From NCBI GenBank assembly GCA_020736575.1, contig JAGPYM010000001.1, positions 3,286,001-3,350,000 of the forward strand: 64,000 bases of DNA. Reading direction: 5' to 3'. Position 1 is the first letter of the stretch; each line of letters starts with the position of its first letter. Of this stretch, positions 12,117 to 23,464 are shown piece after piece. The translations under genes were made by a program, and so were the position numbers. Under the pieces are notes generated by a model. That model had not been told where the DNA came from, searched no databases, and saw nothing but the letters and a program-made list of their open reading frames with translations. Source of the DNA: Thelonectria olida (Eukaryota > Ascomycota > Sordariomycetes > Hypocreales > Nectriaceae).

Positions 12117-13627
12117 ATGACCTCTTCAGTCTCCAAGAGCGAGCTCAAAGCTCAATTTGTGGGAAAGACGTTACACCAGGTCCCCACGCCGTCCCCAGTC
12201 CTCGACCTCGCCAAGCTCGAGCTCAATTGCGAGCTGATGCTCCAAGCAGTCGAGCGCCTGGACTTGGGATGGAGACCGCACATTAAGACGCACAAGGTAA
12301 ACCGCGGATCGTACCTTAATCAGCATGTGAATTTTATTTATGACAGACGGCTAGACAATCGAACTCACGCGATTGCAAGTCGGAGATGCTGGCACTTCGC
12401 CAGTGAACATTGTCGTCTCAACAATTCTCGAGGCAGAGAATGTTCTGCCGCTCCTCAAAGAGTACCAAGAAAAGGGTCGCCAAGTAAACGTACAGAAAGG
12501 AGCCATGCTACTCTAAAGGAAACTGATTGGACTAATATTTCCAGCTTCTGTATTCGTTTCCCCTCTTCCCGTCTGCGGTTGACCGCCTTAGCCATGTGTC
12601 CACGCAACTGGGAGCCGGCGGCCTATCCCTCATGATTGACCACCCAGATCAGCTCCCGTACGTGACCGCCATCCACGAAAAGTCGGGTTTTACGCCCCTA
12701 GTCTTCATGAAAGTCGACATGGGCTACCAGCGAGCAGGAGTGCCGCCAAATACTCCTGAGTGCGAAGTTCTCACTGCGCAGTTGCTCGCCAGCGAGGAGA
12801 ACGGCAAATGTGTGTTCCACGGCATCTACGCCCATGCGGGCCACTCATACGAGACCCGCGAGGATTGGAAGGCCCTTGATCATCTGGCGATTGAGTTCAA
12901 GGCGTTGGAGGAAGTGGCTCACCACATTACTGCAAAACAGCCAAGCCATCCTTTGACCTTGTCCGTTGGCGCATCACCAACCGCGACGAGTCTTCAACAC
13001 CCTGGCCTGGACGGGAAATCCTCCGACGGCCCTGACGGCTCCGTGTCCGCAATAAATGTCTTCCTGCGAGACCTCAAGGCCCAAGGCTATGAACTGGAAG
13101 TACACGCCGGCGTGTATCCAGCTCTTGACCTCCAACAATTGGCCACCCACGCCCGTGACACGTCCCTCCTCTCCGTCTCCTCCATCGCCATTACCATTCT
13201 CACAGAAGTAGCATCCCTTTACCCCGGGCTCGGGCCCAATAAATCCACCGAAGCCCTGATCAATGCAGGATGCCTTGCATTAGGAAGAGAGCCTTGCGCT
13301 GACCTGGGCGCCGAGAAGGGCAAGCACTACGCAGGCTGGGGCATCATTATGCCTTGGGGACTCAACAATCCCGCCCCGGGCGCAAATTTCCCTGCAGAGC
13401 ATGGTGGCTGGCAAGTTGGCAAAGTGAGCCAGGAGCATGGCATCCTTCGGTGGCGGAGTGAGCCTGAGGATGAAGTACCCGTCAAGGTCGGACAGAGGCT
13501 CCGAATCTGGCCGAACCACGCTTGCGTCGCTGGTGCTGGATTCGACAAGTACTTTGTGGTAGATAGTAGAAGAGTTGGTTACGAAGACGAGATTGTTGAT
13601 GTGTGGCCGCGATGGAACGGGTGGTGA
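12117..13627 (+). CDS. D-serine dehydratase / D-threonine aldolase-like PLP enzyme
   Basis: Predicted cytosolic, PLP- and metal-dependent fold-type III enzyme. Family members deaminate D-serine to pyruvate and ammonia or cleave D-threonine. Exons are 12117..12296, 12355..12489 and 12545..13627, giving 465 residues. The alanine-racemase-like N-terminal barrel starts with RPHIKTHKT; its Lys (about residue 57 or 60) is the expected PLP Schiff base. The acceptor of intron 1 is CTAG at 12351-12354, because the earlier CAG would bring in a stop. The C-terminal domain contains PNHACVAGAG; the His-x-Cys pair matches the zinc ligands of eukaryotic DSD1-type enzymes. The exact substrate cannot be read from sequence. 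Donor choice for intron 2 (GTACAG after VN) is the better of two options that differ by two codons. Confidence 0.88.
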
Positions 13628-13906
13628 GTTGGCTTCACAAGAGAGATGAAAGACAAAAGAGGATCCAAAGAGTCAAATAAAGTCAATTTTGAAGTCATGC
13701 CTGTAAGACTGCCAATCCAATAAACAAACCGTCGCACGTGAGTGACACTGGATATATCCGTCCCCCGAGAATCGTAAACACCAAGACAACGCCGACACAT
13801 CCATCTGGTGTCTTTCGGGGCCATTCTAAAATAAAAGAGTCGTCGCCAAGTCGTGAAAATATTTACTTTAAAAGTGTACAGCGTGAAAAGAAAAGAGCCG
13901 AACAGT

Positions 13907-14844
13907 TTAAGCCAGGAAAACGGTTGCCATAACCGCGGCTACTGCGGGCCACCAGCCAAGGGCTTCGACCATGGATCGCATACCGTCGCCTGCCGCAGAA
14001 TCCTCTCCCTGGGCGGTGGTACCATTGGGAAGGGTGCCGTTGATGAGGATGGTTTCGGTGCCATTGACCTTAGCAACGTTGACGATTGACTTGTTGAGAT
14101 GGTCGTAGCTACCATTGCCGATTAGTTGGTTGTAGTAGCTCGTGTCGTTGTTGTCGTTGCATCCGCACACAGCGAAGCGCGCGCATCCGCAGATGATGTC
14201 GCGAGTCTCATTCTTCTGGCTGGTAGAGTTGTAGTAGCGGTAGTGATTGTCGTAATGATACATGTACGCGCCGTAGAGCCAGACGCCGGGCCAGAACGCG
14301 AGAGCGCCGCCGAGTAGTAGGAATGCGCCAATCCCGCCGGGAGTCTTGCTCCCAGCCTTATAGGGGACTGCGGCTCCTCCAGGATAGTATCGGCCGTTAC
14401 CGAAGTTACGAGAAGGGCCAGAGCCTGACGAAGAGGTGCCGCCCGAGTTGGAGTTGCTGAGACGCGAGGGATTAGCGCATTGCGATATGAGAGAGGGTAG
14501 GTTTGGGAATTGCATATGATCACTTACGTTTTCGTGTTGCTGGACTTGCTGCTCGACTTGCTCGACTTGCTGGAGCTGCTCTTGGAGCCACCGGATTTAC
14601 CTGATTTCGATGAGCTTGAGGTCTTTTTGCCAGAACTTTTGGAGCTTTTGCTCCCGCTTCGCCCACCTCCGCCGCCACCTCCACCTCCTTTACCACCACC
14701 TCCGCCTCCGCCGCGGCGCTTAAACAGATCATGGTCGTCGGCAGGTGAGAGATCCACGCGCTCGACGTGACGATGAGGTTCGATGACCGAGGCTGTGACC
14801 GAAGTCAAAAGCGACAAGGCTACGACAGCGAAGTCGAGTCTCAT
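13907..14844 (-). CDS. Secreted Ser/Gly-rich, probable GPI-anchored surface protein
   Basis: Two exons, 14844..14528 and 14456..13907, give 288 residues. The N-terminus MRLDFAVVALSLLTSVTAS is a clear signal peptide. Next comes a Gly run and a Ser/Lys/Gly low-complexity block to about residue 105. A hydrophobic segment follows (about residues 140-165, including WPGVWLYGAYMY), then a Cys-containing part with CGCARFAVCGCND and several N-glycosylation sequons. The protein ends in a hydrophobic tail (WWPAVAAVMATVFLA) after Ala/Gly/Asp, as in GPI-anchored proteins. The overall plan resembles a fungal family that I recall being annotated DUF7732; this is recall, not a search result. Function is unknown; location at the cell surface is inferred. 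The intron has donor GTAAGT and acceptor TCTCAG. Confidence 0.8.
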
Positions 14845-17800
14845 GGTTGTGTCAGATCGTGATTATGATGTAGTGAATGCTGTGCTCCGGGTGCGGAGGT
14901 TGTGTAATGTCTTTGGATGGGTGCCGGATGCCAAGTCAAGATGACGGAATCGCAGTAAAAGAATAAATAACCTTAGAACAAAGCCAAGAAATTAAGCAAT
15001 GCGATGGATGCAAGGGAGAGAACCTGTGGCGTTCCCAGGGAATCGGTTTGCTTTTGTAGGGGGGGTTCAGGTGTTTGGCTGCGACGGAAGGACCTGATCC
15101 GCGTTTTATGACGAGGAAGTGAAGAGGGAGGGGTGTGATGAAGCAACCGGGATGTGAGTGGATTGAACGTGATGCCGTGAGATGGCGCGGCTTGGGGATG
15201 CTTGTTGGGTTGCGAACCAACCAGGGAGTCCGGAGGTGGGTGGGCGTAGCAAGTGACAGGGGTCCCGCTAGCAAGAGCCTTGTTGAGTCCGTCGCTAGCT
15301 GTGCAAAGAAGGTAGGTTCGTGTCTCTTGCGCTGTGACAGGCGAAGATGATCCCACGACTTTTATCGTTCGCTGCAGGGAAATTTTCTGGGGAGGTGGAT
15401 TGGTGATCGACAGTTGTGACAGGCGGTAATAAGTGATGATGTAAGAGCGCTGGTGGTGACGAGGATGCGACTGCAGGATCTTGTGGCAATACGATCGCCT
15501 CTCCAAGTTCAGAGCTTGGTCTTTCTTGTTTCACACTCCAACAAGGATGAAAGAATCACGACTGAAGAGAAGAAGGGAATCTGGTACTTTTGCTCCGTGT
15601 GCAGACGGATGGGGGCCCCAGTCTGACAATATATCTTGCTGGGGTCAGCGCCTCGTTCATTTGCGGCCAAAAAAAATAAAAACAAAAAATAAGCAATTTC
15701 AATGGGACTCAGAATGGAATCGGTCGACGTTATTAGTGTGGCATTTGTCAGGGGTGGCTTCGGGCCCGTCAGTCCGAACTGCACCAGCAAGAAGATCTCT
15801 CCAGAGGGCGCATCCGCGAAGTCACGTCTCTGCTCGTCTCACCCCATGGTTCGTACGCATTTCACCGTCTTTTGACATGTAGTGATTCTGATAGGATGCT
15901 TCAAACCACAGCCCCGGAACTGGCTTCTTCAAAGAAATTTGGAAAGTTCCCTTTGCGAAACTTCCACAGTGACATTCGCTCTCCCAATTTGGTATCGTGC
16001 ATAGCCAAGGCGCACAGCAAGGAGTTTTAAGCTTGTGGAACGGCCCCATTTCATTTCTTTGACGACCCAGTCAGTTCACTCAGCCCTGTTGCTGTCGGGG
16101 TCTCGGGCCTTGGACGTCGGGGGGCTGGTCCTTTCAGACCTGGGCTGGATCTGTTGTCATGTTTGCGATCTGCTTTGCTAGCAGCCACCCACGTGTCTAC
16201 TGTGAATGCGTTGCTTTGGATGCAGTTCTAGTGGCAGTGGCTGTGTTGTCCCCATTTTGTGATATTCGGTCGATTATTGCTTTCGCCTTCCTAATCTGTG
16301 GTGGAGAGTCGGCCATTGCTGCTCCTGGTGAACAAAGAATGCAAATCCGCCTTTCATAGGGTGATCTCGTGAAGTGGTGTTGCCATAAGGCATTGCTTGT
16401 CTGCGAAGGGGGCTGAACGAAAGGATCAACGGGTTTAGCTCCCATTTCTGCCTTCATCGTCAACGAGGCCAAGTGATCACCAGCCTCCAGCCTCGGCCGG
16501 GCGGCTCTAACGAAGGCAGTGAGGGTGTCATTCAAGCACTTGAAGCACGTCCATGCGCTCCCGCGTCTTGGCCGAGATCCATGTTTGTTCCAGAAAGCCT
16601 GGGCAACGCGATGGCACAACCAACAGGTTTCGGCCAAGCGCGTGGCCCACCTTGATTGCGGCTTGCCCGACAGAGGTCGATGATGTTGAACCACCGCATT
16701 TGCAGAAAATCTTGCCTTTTCCGATTCTGCCAAGCCATCAGCCTTGTGCGGCGGCGAATTTAACCGTCGCCTTCATCCTCATCGGGTTCACTAGGTTTGG
16801 TCCATTGCCAAATCGAGATGCACGCCGATGTTCTGTGCTGTGTACGCCGATGGGAGCACCGGTATCGATACTCGAGTCGAACAATAACGCCCATCGTATT
16901 GCCTATAGAAGTACGTTGTAATTACTGCGCCGTATTTCCTGTTAGGAATTGGTCTTGTGTCTTCAGGCGGCCTCTAAGATGCGTCGGTCCGTTGAGGCAG
17001 AACTGCCATCCGTCGTACACTCCTCCTTTCATCGAGAGGTCTCTATACGCGCCCGTCGCTTTCATTCCAGTTCGATGCATTCTTATTATTTTTATATTTC
17101 ATACTCAGCCTTATTCACGTCGCCTGCCTTCCACGTGATCCAATTTCTATGTGGGTTTGTAACGGCCAGATGGTTGCCTCGCGCTACCAAAGTGCAAATC
17201 CATGGGCCATCTGGTTGCCTTGTCCGATCTTGTCTCGCTGCGCCATCTCTCCGCCCCCAACGAGTTCGCAAACCAAATTGTAACTTATATATAAATGGGT
17301 GCTTGGGAGTTCAACCAACGCGCGAAATCGGCTCACGATGTTGTTTGCCATGTCACCACGTCCTCTTTCGCAAAATGGACCAAAGTCCTTTTGCATGTGC
17401 TTGTTGTCCAACTCACGTCAGCGCGTCCCCACAGAATGACGGTGAGCTGCTTCGTCAGTCACCGTTGTTTGTCATAGCTGGTTGCGACCTCTGCGGCTTG
17501 TGGCGCCAGCATGTTGTTATTAATGCCTTGTCTGCTAGCGCACCCCCAACACGATGCGACCGAAATCAGACTCTCTGGTTGGAGAAGTGGTATTTGGAAT
17601 GTGGCGCGGGGAGGCTCCCTCCCGCTACCTATTCTGTCCTTGCTGGCTGAAGTTAGACCACCAGACCCCTAGTGATTTGAGGGAGCCTGTGAAGCAAGCC
17701 TGAGAACGGTTGCGGACGTGTATCTATCACCCGCACTGCCTTGGAAACCCTCGTTCGTGAATCCATCCGGCGCACCCTCGTCTTGGGCTACCAAGTGGTT

Positions 17801-18569
17801 AATCGACCTAGGACGGCAGTATGGCGATCATCAAGTGTGAGTATTAAGACAGGAATGGAAAACTGTCCCCGAGTGACGTGGAAGATTATTGTCTCAGTAA
17901 CAGATGCAGAGACTCTCCTCATATGTGCGTCGAGAAATGGTGGCATCTTCCTCCCGCCGAAAGCAGTTTGAGATGCAATCATGCGATCGGAGTGAATAAA
18001 ACCTGATGAACAAGGAAATGGAGTAATATCCTCTATATTGTTTCCGGGTGCTACCATATTCTAATTGATAAAATGGATCGAGGAGGGCCTTGGGATGGAT
18101 TTGATCTATCATCTACCCAACCAGCATCACTCACGCCAACCGTGGGTTCTTATCACGAACGGGAAGTCATCCTTGAAGCCGCGAAGAATGAAGCTTGACA
18201 TTCACATGGTCATTGGCTCGATTTGAGATGAATGTTGATTGCTTGAATTGTTAATAGTGTTCAATGATTTAAAAAGGGGGAGGCTGAAACCGCTGCCTGT
18301 GCTACACCTAGCGGCTGTGTTATTAGTCGAAACTGATGAACGCTGATGCTCAGCAGGGCTTTTTTGAAATTGATTTCACCTTCATAGAGGGCGCCTCGCA
18401 CACATTGCCTTAATGATTGAATCTTAACCAGCCGCCATTAGATTGTGATTGTCATCGACATAGTACCACTACATGAAGATTACTTGTTTACTTCAAGCAG
18501 TTTGCTCGAAGACATGGAGTAGTGAGCAAATAGATCAGGTAGAGAAGATACCACATCGAGATGAGGCTA
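14845..18569. other. 3.7 kb region with no supportable gene
   Basis: Open frames up to 233 codons occur on both strands (for example around 16.2-16.7 kb and 16.9-17.6 kb), but they have no recognisable domain or codon regularity and overlap each other. I see no transposon terminal repeats, tRNA or other structured RNA. It may include decayed sequence. Confidence 0.45.
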
Positions 18570-19651
18570 CTATTGCTTCTTAAGAACCGCCTTCAAGTCA
18601 TCATGGAACCCCCTATTCCAGGCCTTTTCTCCCCGAGTCGGCTTCCGGCCCAAGGTGCGAGCCACACTTGAAACTGTCCGTGAATTGCTCGACAATCCAA
18701 CCTCCACCATACTTTCATCCACACGATCTAGATACGATGCTATGATCTTCACTGCCTGTGCTAGGTTGATACTATCGACTTGGTTACTTTGCAGCTTCCC
18801 GCTTCGTAACACACGCCTGCAACCGATTGGGCAATGTCCGCCCACGAATGTCGGCCATTACCACTGAAGATGATACCCCTTTTGCCAGTAGGTACGCCTT
18901 CGCCACCACGTTCTAGAATTCGCGCAGCCACAATCTCGTAAAGGTCTGCTAAGTCTTGTACGTGGACGCGATCCCAGACTCCCTTCCCCTCTCCAACGAC
19001 CGTCGCACAGCCGTGGTTCAGCGCGCTGCGAATGTAGGTTGGGATTTGGATGCTAGCTGTGTTGAAAAGCCCGGATCTGACTCCGTAGATAGTCGGGCTC
19101 ATAATTACCAGCGTCGTCACTCCCCATTCCAAGCCCGCATTGGTGACGCCTAGTTCGGTGCTCCGTTGCGGATATGGAGGAAGAGCCTCTCGATGCTGCT
19201 CATAGGCGTAGATATCGTCTTTTGCATCGTCACATTCCCGTGTCTCTGAAAATGCTCCTGAAATCGGTTGGTCGCCCAAGTTTGATACGCCTGACGTATG
19301 GATCATCCAAACGTCTCTGCCCGTAGCTTTCTTACGTCGTGCAAGCCCTCGCAGCAATGCTTGAGCGGAGGCGAGGTGGTAACCCAGCGTGGCGTTGATG
19401 ACGAGGTCAAGCTGGGCAGCGGTTGAGGCTGTTGCTTCAAGGTCGTCCAGACCCTCGTACACGACCTGGTGAACTCGCTAGCCGTATGCAGAATTGAAGG
19501 TGGCGATGCGGTCTAATCCGCGAATAAGACAGGTGATTGTGGCATTCTTTATTGCTGGGGAGGAGGAGTTGATGAGATGAGTAAGAACAGTGCCCCCGAT
19601 GTAGCCAGTAGCTCCAGTGAGAAGAATTTGGGGTGACGAGGAAGCCATCAT
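18570..19651 (-). pseudogene. NAD(P)-dependent epimerase/dehydratase (extended SDR), broken
   Basis: The frame begins MMASSSPQILLTGATGYIGG, a Rossmann fold with the GATGYIGG nucleotide-binding motif, and goes on through SPTIYGVRSG (Tyr with a nearby SDR-like context) and RVHVQDLADLY, typical of NmrA/epimerase-like extended SDRs. Two lesions break it. First, an in-frame TAG at about 19479-19481 sits between SAYG and RVHQVVYEGL, with the same frame open on both sides and no convincing intron. Second, at about 18810 the frame must slip by one base: YEAGSCKVTK in one frame continues as SGKLQSNQVDSINLAQ in the next. The remaining 75 residues look intact down to the stop. Without repair only a fragment of about 57 residues would be made. 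Sequencing error is the alternative, but two independent errors in 1.1 kb is less likely. It lies just downstream of the GH3 gene on the same strand. Confidence 0.75.
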
Positions 19652-20004
19652 GAATGAGTGCACTCGATTTCGGAGGGGAAGATTGAACGAGAAGAGAAGA
19701 ATATCCTTGATCGATTAAATACCTAAGATAACGCCAATGTAGCAAGGTAACATGACTCACCAAAGAATGATATCAATTATGTGTGGGAAAAGAGCACCTT
19801 TGAGTAAGATGAAACTCGTAAGAAGTACGTGTTGGCGAACAGAGCATCCCTGAGTTGCGGTTTATCTCCATCCGCCTGCATCGAGTGACGATCGATTCCG
19901 TCATATCACAACCCGACACTGGTTTTCAGCTTAACCTCGTTACCTATCTCCATGTCTGTCCGAAAAGCCCGGACTCTGCGGCATCTTTTTCATATTTGAT
20001 ATGG
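19652..20004. other. Short intergenic gap, epimerase pseudogene to GH3
   Basis: 353 bases with no gene. It is the upstream region of the broken epimerase and the 3' flank of the GH3 gene. Confidence 0.5.
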
Positions 20005-21789
20005 CTAATGGCTATATTCCAATCCGTGGCCGAATCTCAAGATGGGGTTCTCTGTGTCGTATGGCACATCGGAGCGTGATCTCGCAACCGCTTCCAAAGA
20101 AGAAGGAAGATCGAATGGTAGCTTTCCCTGGGGCCAGACTTGGCCTGTCAAAACTTTTATCAATGCATCGTCACTGCTTCCATAGTTCACCACTACCGCC
20201 GCCGCGGCGCCCAACACTGGAGTGAGAACGGCCGGGCGATCAAGATATACGTCGATAATGGTCGGCACCTTTGCGCACAGTTTGGCGATTTTCGCTTTTG
20301 ACTCTTCAGAGAACTCGAGGGAGCCGGCGTGGAACATGGCCTCGAAGCCTCCTGGACGTGGCTCGAAGGGAGCTTGAAGTCTGATGATGGCGATGTCGGC
20401 TTCCTCAACATTGTGGACCACCTCTAACCCTTGTTTCTCTACAGGACTGCTGGTTAAGTTCTCCAAGTAGACCTTGTGGTATTTTGACACTTTGATCGGT
20501 AGGATGTCGTCCTTGTTGGTAAGAAGTGTGATGGATTTCATCTGTGCATCAAAAGCTTCTGCGAGGAACGTGGGATTCCCGACAACTTTGAGTGCCTCTT
20601 CCACATCGATGAAGGGGTTATCAAACAGCCCAAGGGTAAACTTGTCCTTCAAGATTCGCCGCACAGATTCATCTAGGCGGCTTTCTGAAACTCTCCCCGA
20701 TTCGACAAGTTGAATTACAAGCTCGGTACAGGATTCACCTCCGAATTGGTCGCAACCCGCGTCGAGGAGCTTCTGGACTCGATCTGACTCTGAGAGATCC
20801 TCGCATCCCCAAGCCCGGGCTGGCATGTCTTGCCCTAGGATGATAGCGTCCGTGATGAGGCCCCAATCCGTGCAGATGGTTCCCTCAAACTTCAACTTCT
20901 TCCGTAGCAGGTCCGTGATCATTGCACGGTTGAACGCAAACGCGACTTCTTCACAGTCTAGGCCAGTAGGCATGCCATAGGCAGGCATGATCTGGGAGGC
21001 GCCAGTCTCGATGGCGGCAACGAATGGGCGCAAGTGATATTCGAAATGATCGCCTGGATACACTTGCTTTCGGCCATATGTGAAGTGGGAGTCCTCCCCG
21101 TCGAGAAGCGGCCCACTGCCTGGGAAATGTTTAACCATGGTAGACACGGAAGATGGGCCTAGAAGCTCTCCTTGAAACCCCCGAACGTATGACTTGACTA
21201 GTTCTGATGTGAGGTCCGCATCTTCTCCAAAGGTTCCGTTAATTCTGGCCCAGCGATATTCCGTAGCTAGATCGATTTGAGGATGCAGAGCGCACCGCAA
21301 GCCAAGTGCTACGTACTCTTGACGGGCAACGTCGGCGAAGCGAAGGACCAAGTCTGGCGATCTCAGTGCGGCAAAGCCCAGTGTCTCGGGCCATTGAGAA
21401 AGAGCGCCTGCCCTAGAGCTGGTGCCGATGTTTTGGTTAAAGTGGTTTCGAGGATCCGAAGAGAGCGTGATGGGTATACCCAGTCTCGTCGACAAGGCCA
21501 GCGTTTGCAGGTTGTTGTACCATTTTGCGGTAGTTTCGACATCGAGTACAGGACCGACAAGATTGAAATGTGCGATCATCCTTGAACATACTGAGTGTTT
21601 GGTACCTTCTAAGCCGAACCTAGGACTGGCCTCGGCAAGTGAAGCATTTGGCCCTTGGACGATCATGTTATGGAACATCTGGCCGACCTTTTCCTGGACC
21701 GTCATTCGCTTCAAGAGGTCATCTACTCGTGCGTCTATCGGTAGAGACGCATCTTTGTAAGCAGCGTCGGTAATGGGATCCTGTGCCAT
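20005..21789 (-). CDS. Glycoside hydrolase family 3, leaderless single-exon enzyme
   Basis: Predicted intracellular GH3 enzyme of 594 residues in one exon. There is no signal peptide: the N-terminus is MAQDPITDAAYKDASLPIDA. The GH3 barrel is visible from VDDLLKRMTVQEKVGQM (about residue 22). It contains VKHFPGSGP, where fungal secreted beta-glucosidases have KHYIGNEQE, and the nucleophile region FEGTICTDWGLITDA, in which the Asp of TDWG is the expected nucleophile. A C-terminal alpha/beta sandwich ends at the stop; the fibronectin III-like domain of secreted beta-glucosidases is absent. Substrate cannot be stated; beta-glucosidase or exo-beta-glucanase activity is possible. The lack of introns and of a leader in a region where neighbours have up to eight introns hints at a different history, perhaps transfer from bacteria. 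It is divergent from the secreted GH3 gene. Confidence 0.88.
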   Translation of the reverse strand: MAQDPITDAAYKDASLPIDARVDDLLKRMTVQEKVGQMFHNMIVQGPNASLAEASPRFGLEGTKHSVCSRMIAHFNLVGPVLDVETTAKWYNNLQTLALSTRLGIPITLSSDPRNHFNQNIGTSSRAGALSQWPETLGFAALRSPDLVLRFADVARQEYVALGLRCALHPQIDLATEYRWARINGTFGEDADLTSELVKSYVRGFQGELLGPSSVSTMVKHFPGSGPLLDGEDSHFTYGRKQVYPGDHFEYHLRPFVAAIETGASQIMPAYGMPTGLDCEEVAFAFNRAMITDLLRKKLKFEGTICTDWGLITDAIILGQDMPARAWGCEDLSESDRVQKLLDAGCDQFGGESCTELVIQLVESGRVSESRLDESVRRILKDKFTLGLFDNPFIDVEEALKVVGNPTFLAEAFDAQMKSITLLTNKDDILPIKVSKYHKVYLENLTSSPVEKQGLEVVHNVEEADIAIIRLQAPFEPRPGGFEAMFHAGSLEFSEESKAKIAKLCAKVPTIIDVYLDRPAVLTPVLGAAAAVVVNYGSSDDALIKVLTGQVWPQGKLPFDLPSSLEAVARSRSDVPYDTENPILRFGHGLEYSH

Positions 21790-23464
21790 GTTGACTGTTG
21801 ACTGTTAAATATTGAGTCGGCTTATGTGAGTCGGATCTGGGATTTAGTGTCGAGAGTTTTCAAACTGATCAGGGTGATTCGCCGTGGGGTAGTTTGCATA
21901 TGTATGGCGTGTTCGCTGAGTAGCTGGATACCTCACTTATGGCGACATTGCCCGACAGCCGTGATCGAGTCCTTGGGCATCCGAAGAACTTCCATGGCCA
22001 GAACGTACCCCGCTCATAACGGACGTCTCTGAGCCGAGTTGGGAAATTCTAAACGCCCATGCAAATGCCACTCTCGACTGCTCAACCCACCCCGGAAATA
22101 ACGGCCATGGTCTCGTTATGTCTCGTGCCGAACCCCTTGTAACTAACAGCCGGTGTTTAGGCGTACCTCCGTATTCATTAAGGGCTTCGGTCCATCTTCC
22201 CCCGAACCTGGTTTCTTCATCGGCATTGATCTTGCGGAGAACCCAACACAACATCAAGTGCCTACGTCCAGCCAGCCACTCACCTTGTTTCCAAGAAGAC
22301 TTCTGCCAAGAAGACCTGTCCCTATCCGCCTGTCAGCTTACTATAAATTTCTTGGATTATTCGAAACTGTAGGTGAAAGCAACCTTTCATTATGCTTAAT
22401 TCTTGAGTGGCAGCTCTGATCTGTCGCACATATGCTCCTTGCTTAAATTACCTCGGCTCGACACCCTAGCTACCGGATTCAATAAAAATTGCCCCGACCT
22501 CTATCAAGTGACCGGGTTTGGTGGTGATGTTGTGTGATGCGTCCTGACCTTGGAATATCATGACCTGGGTAGATATTCCGTCAACTACTCCGAGTACCCA
22601 AAAACAACAATAGCATCTGGGGACGAGTTCGAAGCCGAATACAGAACACAGTCCCGAAGATGAACCTAATAAACACAAAATAACGCCCAATTGCATGGCC
22701 AAACAGTGGATATAGCCTCGAGTCACAAGGCGATCGTTAGACGGAGGAGGAGTGCAGGCCAGCCAGTTCAGCCATGGTTCAACCATACTATCGGGCCGAA
22801 ACTGCAGAGAAGCCAGCCCTGTTGGTATCCAGTTGCAGTGGTAGGCGTTCGAATGGACGGCTATTTACCCCGGCCTGCCACTCCACTCCACACTCTTCCA
22901 TGATCCCCCGCACTCGGCTCCGCGCCATGTGCTTTCGGGACACGGCCAGGAATCGCATCTTGCCCGAAGTGGTTCGCGGGTAGCCCGAGGTCATGCCCGG
23001 CTTGAGTCCACGGCATATGGAGACCACCTAGCAGGCTAACATGTACTTGATGGACTGACAACGCTCCGGTGTTGGTACCTCGCTGTTGGGTACGTAATGC
23101 AACCCAAACTGCAATAGCTCTTGATCTTATTGGCGAGAAGGGCATGTAGATGGCCTCATCGTGGTCCACCTCTTTTTCCTAAACTCATGGTTGACGTTCT
23201 TTCCGTAGTGGAGTGGTTGAAGAAGGGCCGAAAGAAGGTCAATGATTACTATCCGGTGACCAAGATATAGAATTCAGAAGATGAATTTTGGAGAGCGTTG
23301 GATAAAGTGAGGGGATTGGTAATTGGCGAGAACATTAGGGAAACCACTCTCATATAAGGGCTCAGTATATAAAGCCCCGAGTAATCCAACTGACTCGACT
23401 GGGAGACATCTTGGCCATCCCAGGAACATGACAACTTAATCGAAGCACATATCGGATATCCAAA
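21790..23464. promoter_or_regulatory. Shared divergent promoter of the two GH3 genes
   Basis: No gene is supportable in this 1.7 kb. Both GH3 genes are transcribed outward from it. Matches to the CreA carbon-repressor consensus SYGGRG occur at 21884-21889 (GTGGGG) and, in reverse, at 22090-22095 and 22868-22873 (CCCCGG). Such short motifs occur by chance, so this is only suggestive. Confidence 0.35.
23366..23373 (+). promoter_or_regulatory. TATA box of the secreted beta-glucosidase
   Basis: TATATAAA lies about 92 bases before the ATG of the GH3 gene, a plausible distance for a fungal core promoter. Confidence 0.5.

Noticed and set aside
12341..12354. Stop codon after the first CAG acceptor in the PLP enzyme gene
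   Set aside because: Using the CTAG acceptor four bases past the stop-producing frame gives a clean, conserved reading (THKTIELTRLQ).
16197..16733. 178-codon open frame (-)
   Set aside because: No recognisable fold or motif, and no supporting upstream promoter or splice features.
16949..17650. 233-codon open frame (+)
   Set aside because: No domain, no coding regularity, and it overlaps other open frames; it is probably chance in a GC-balanced region.
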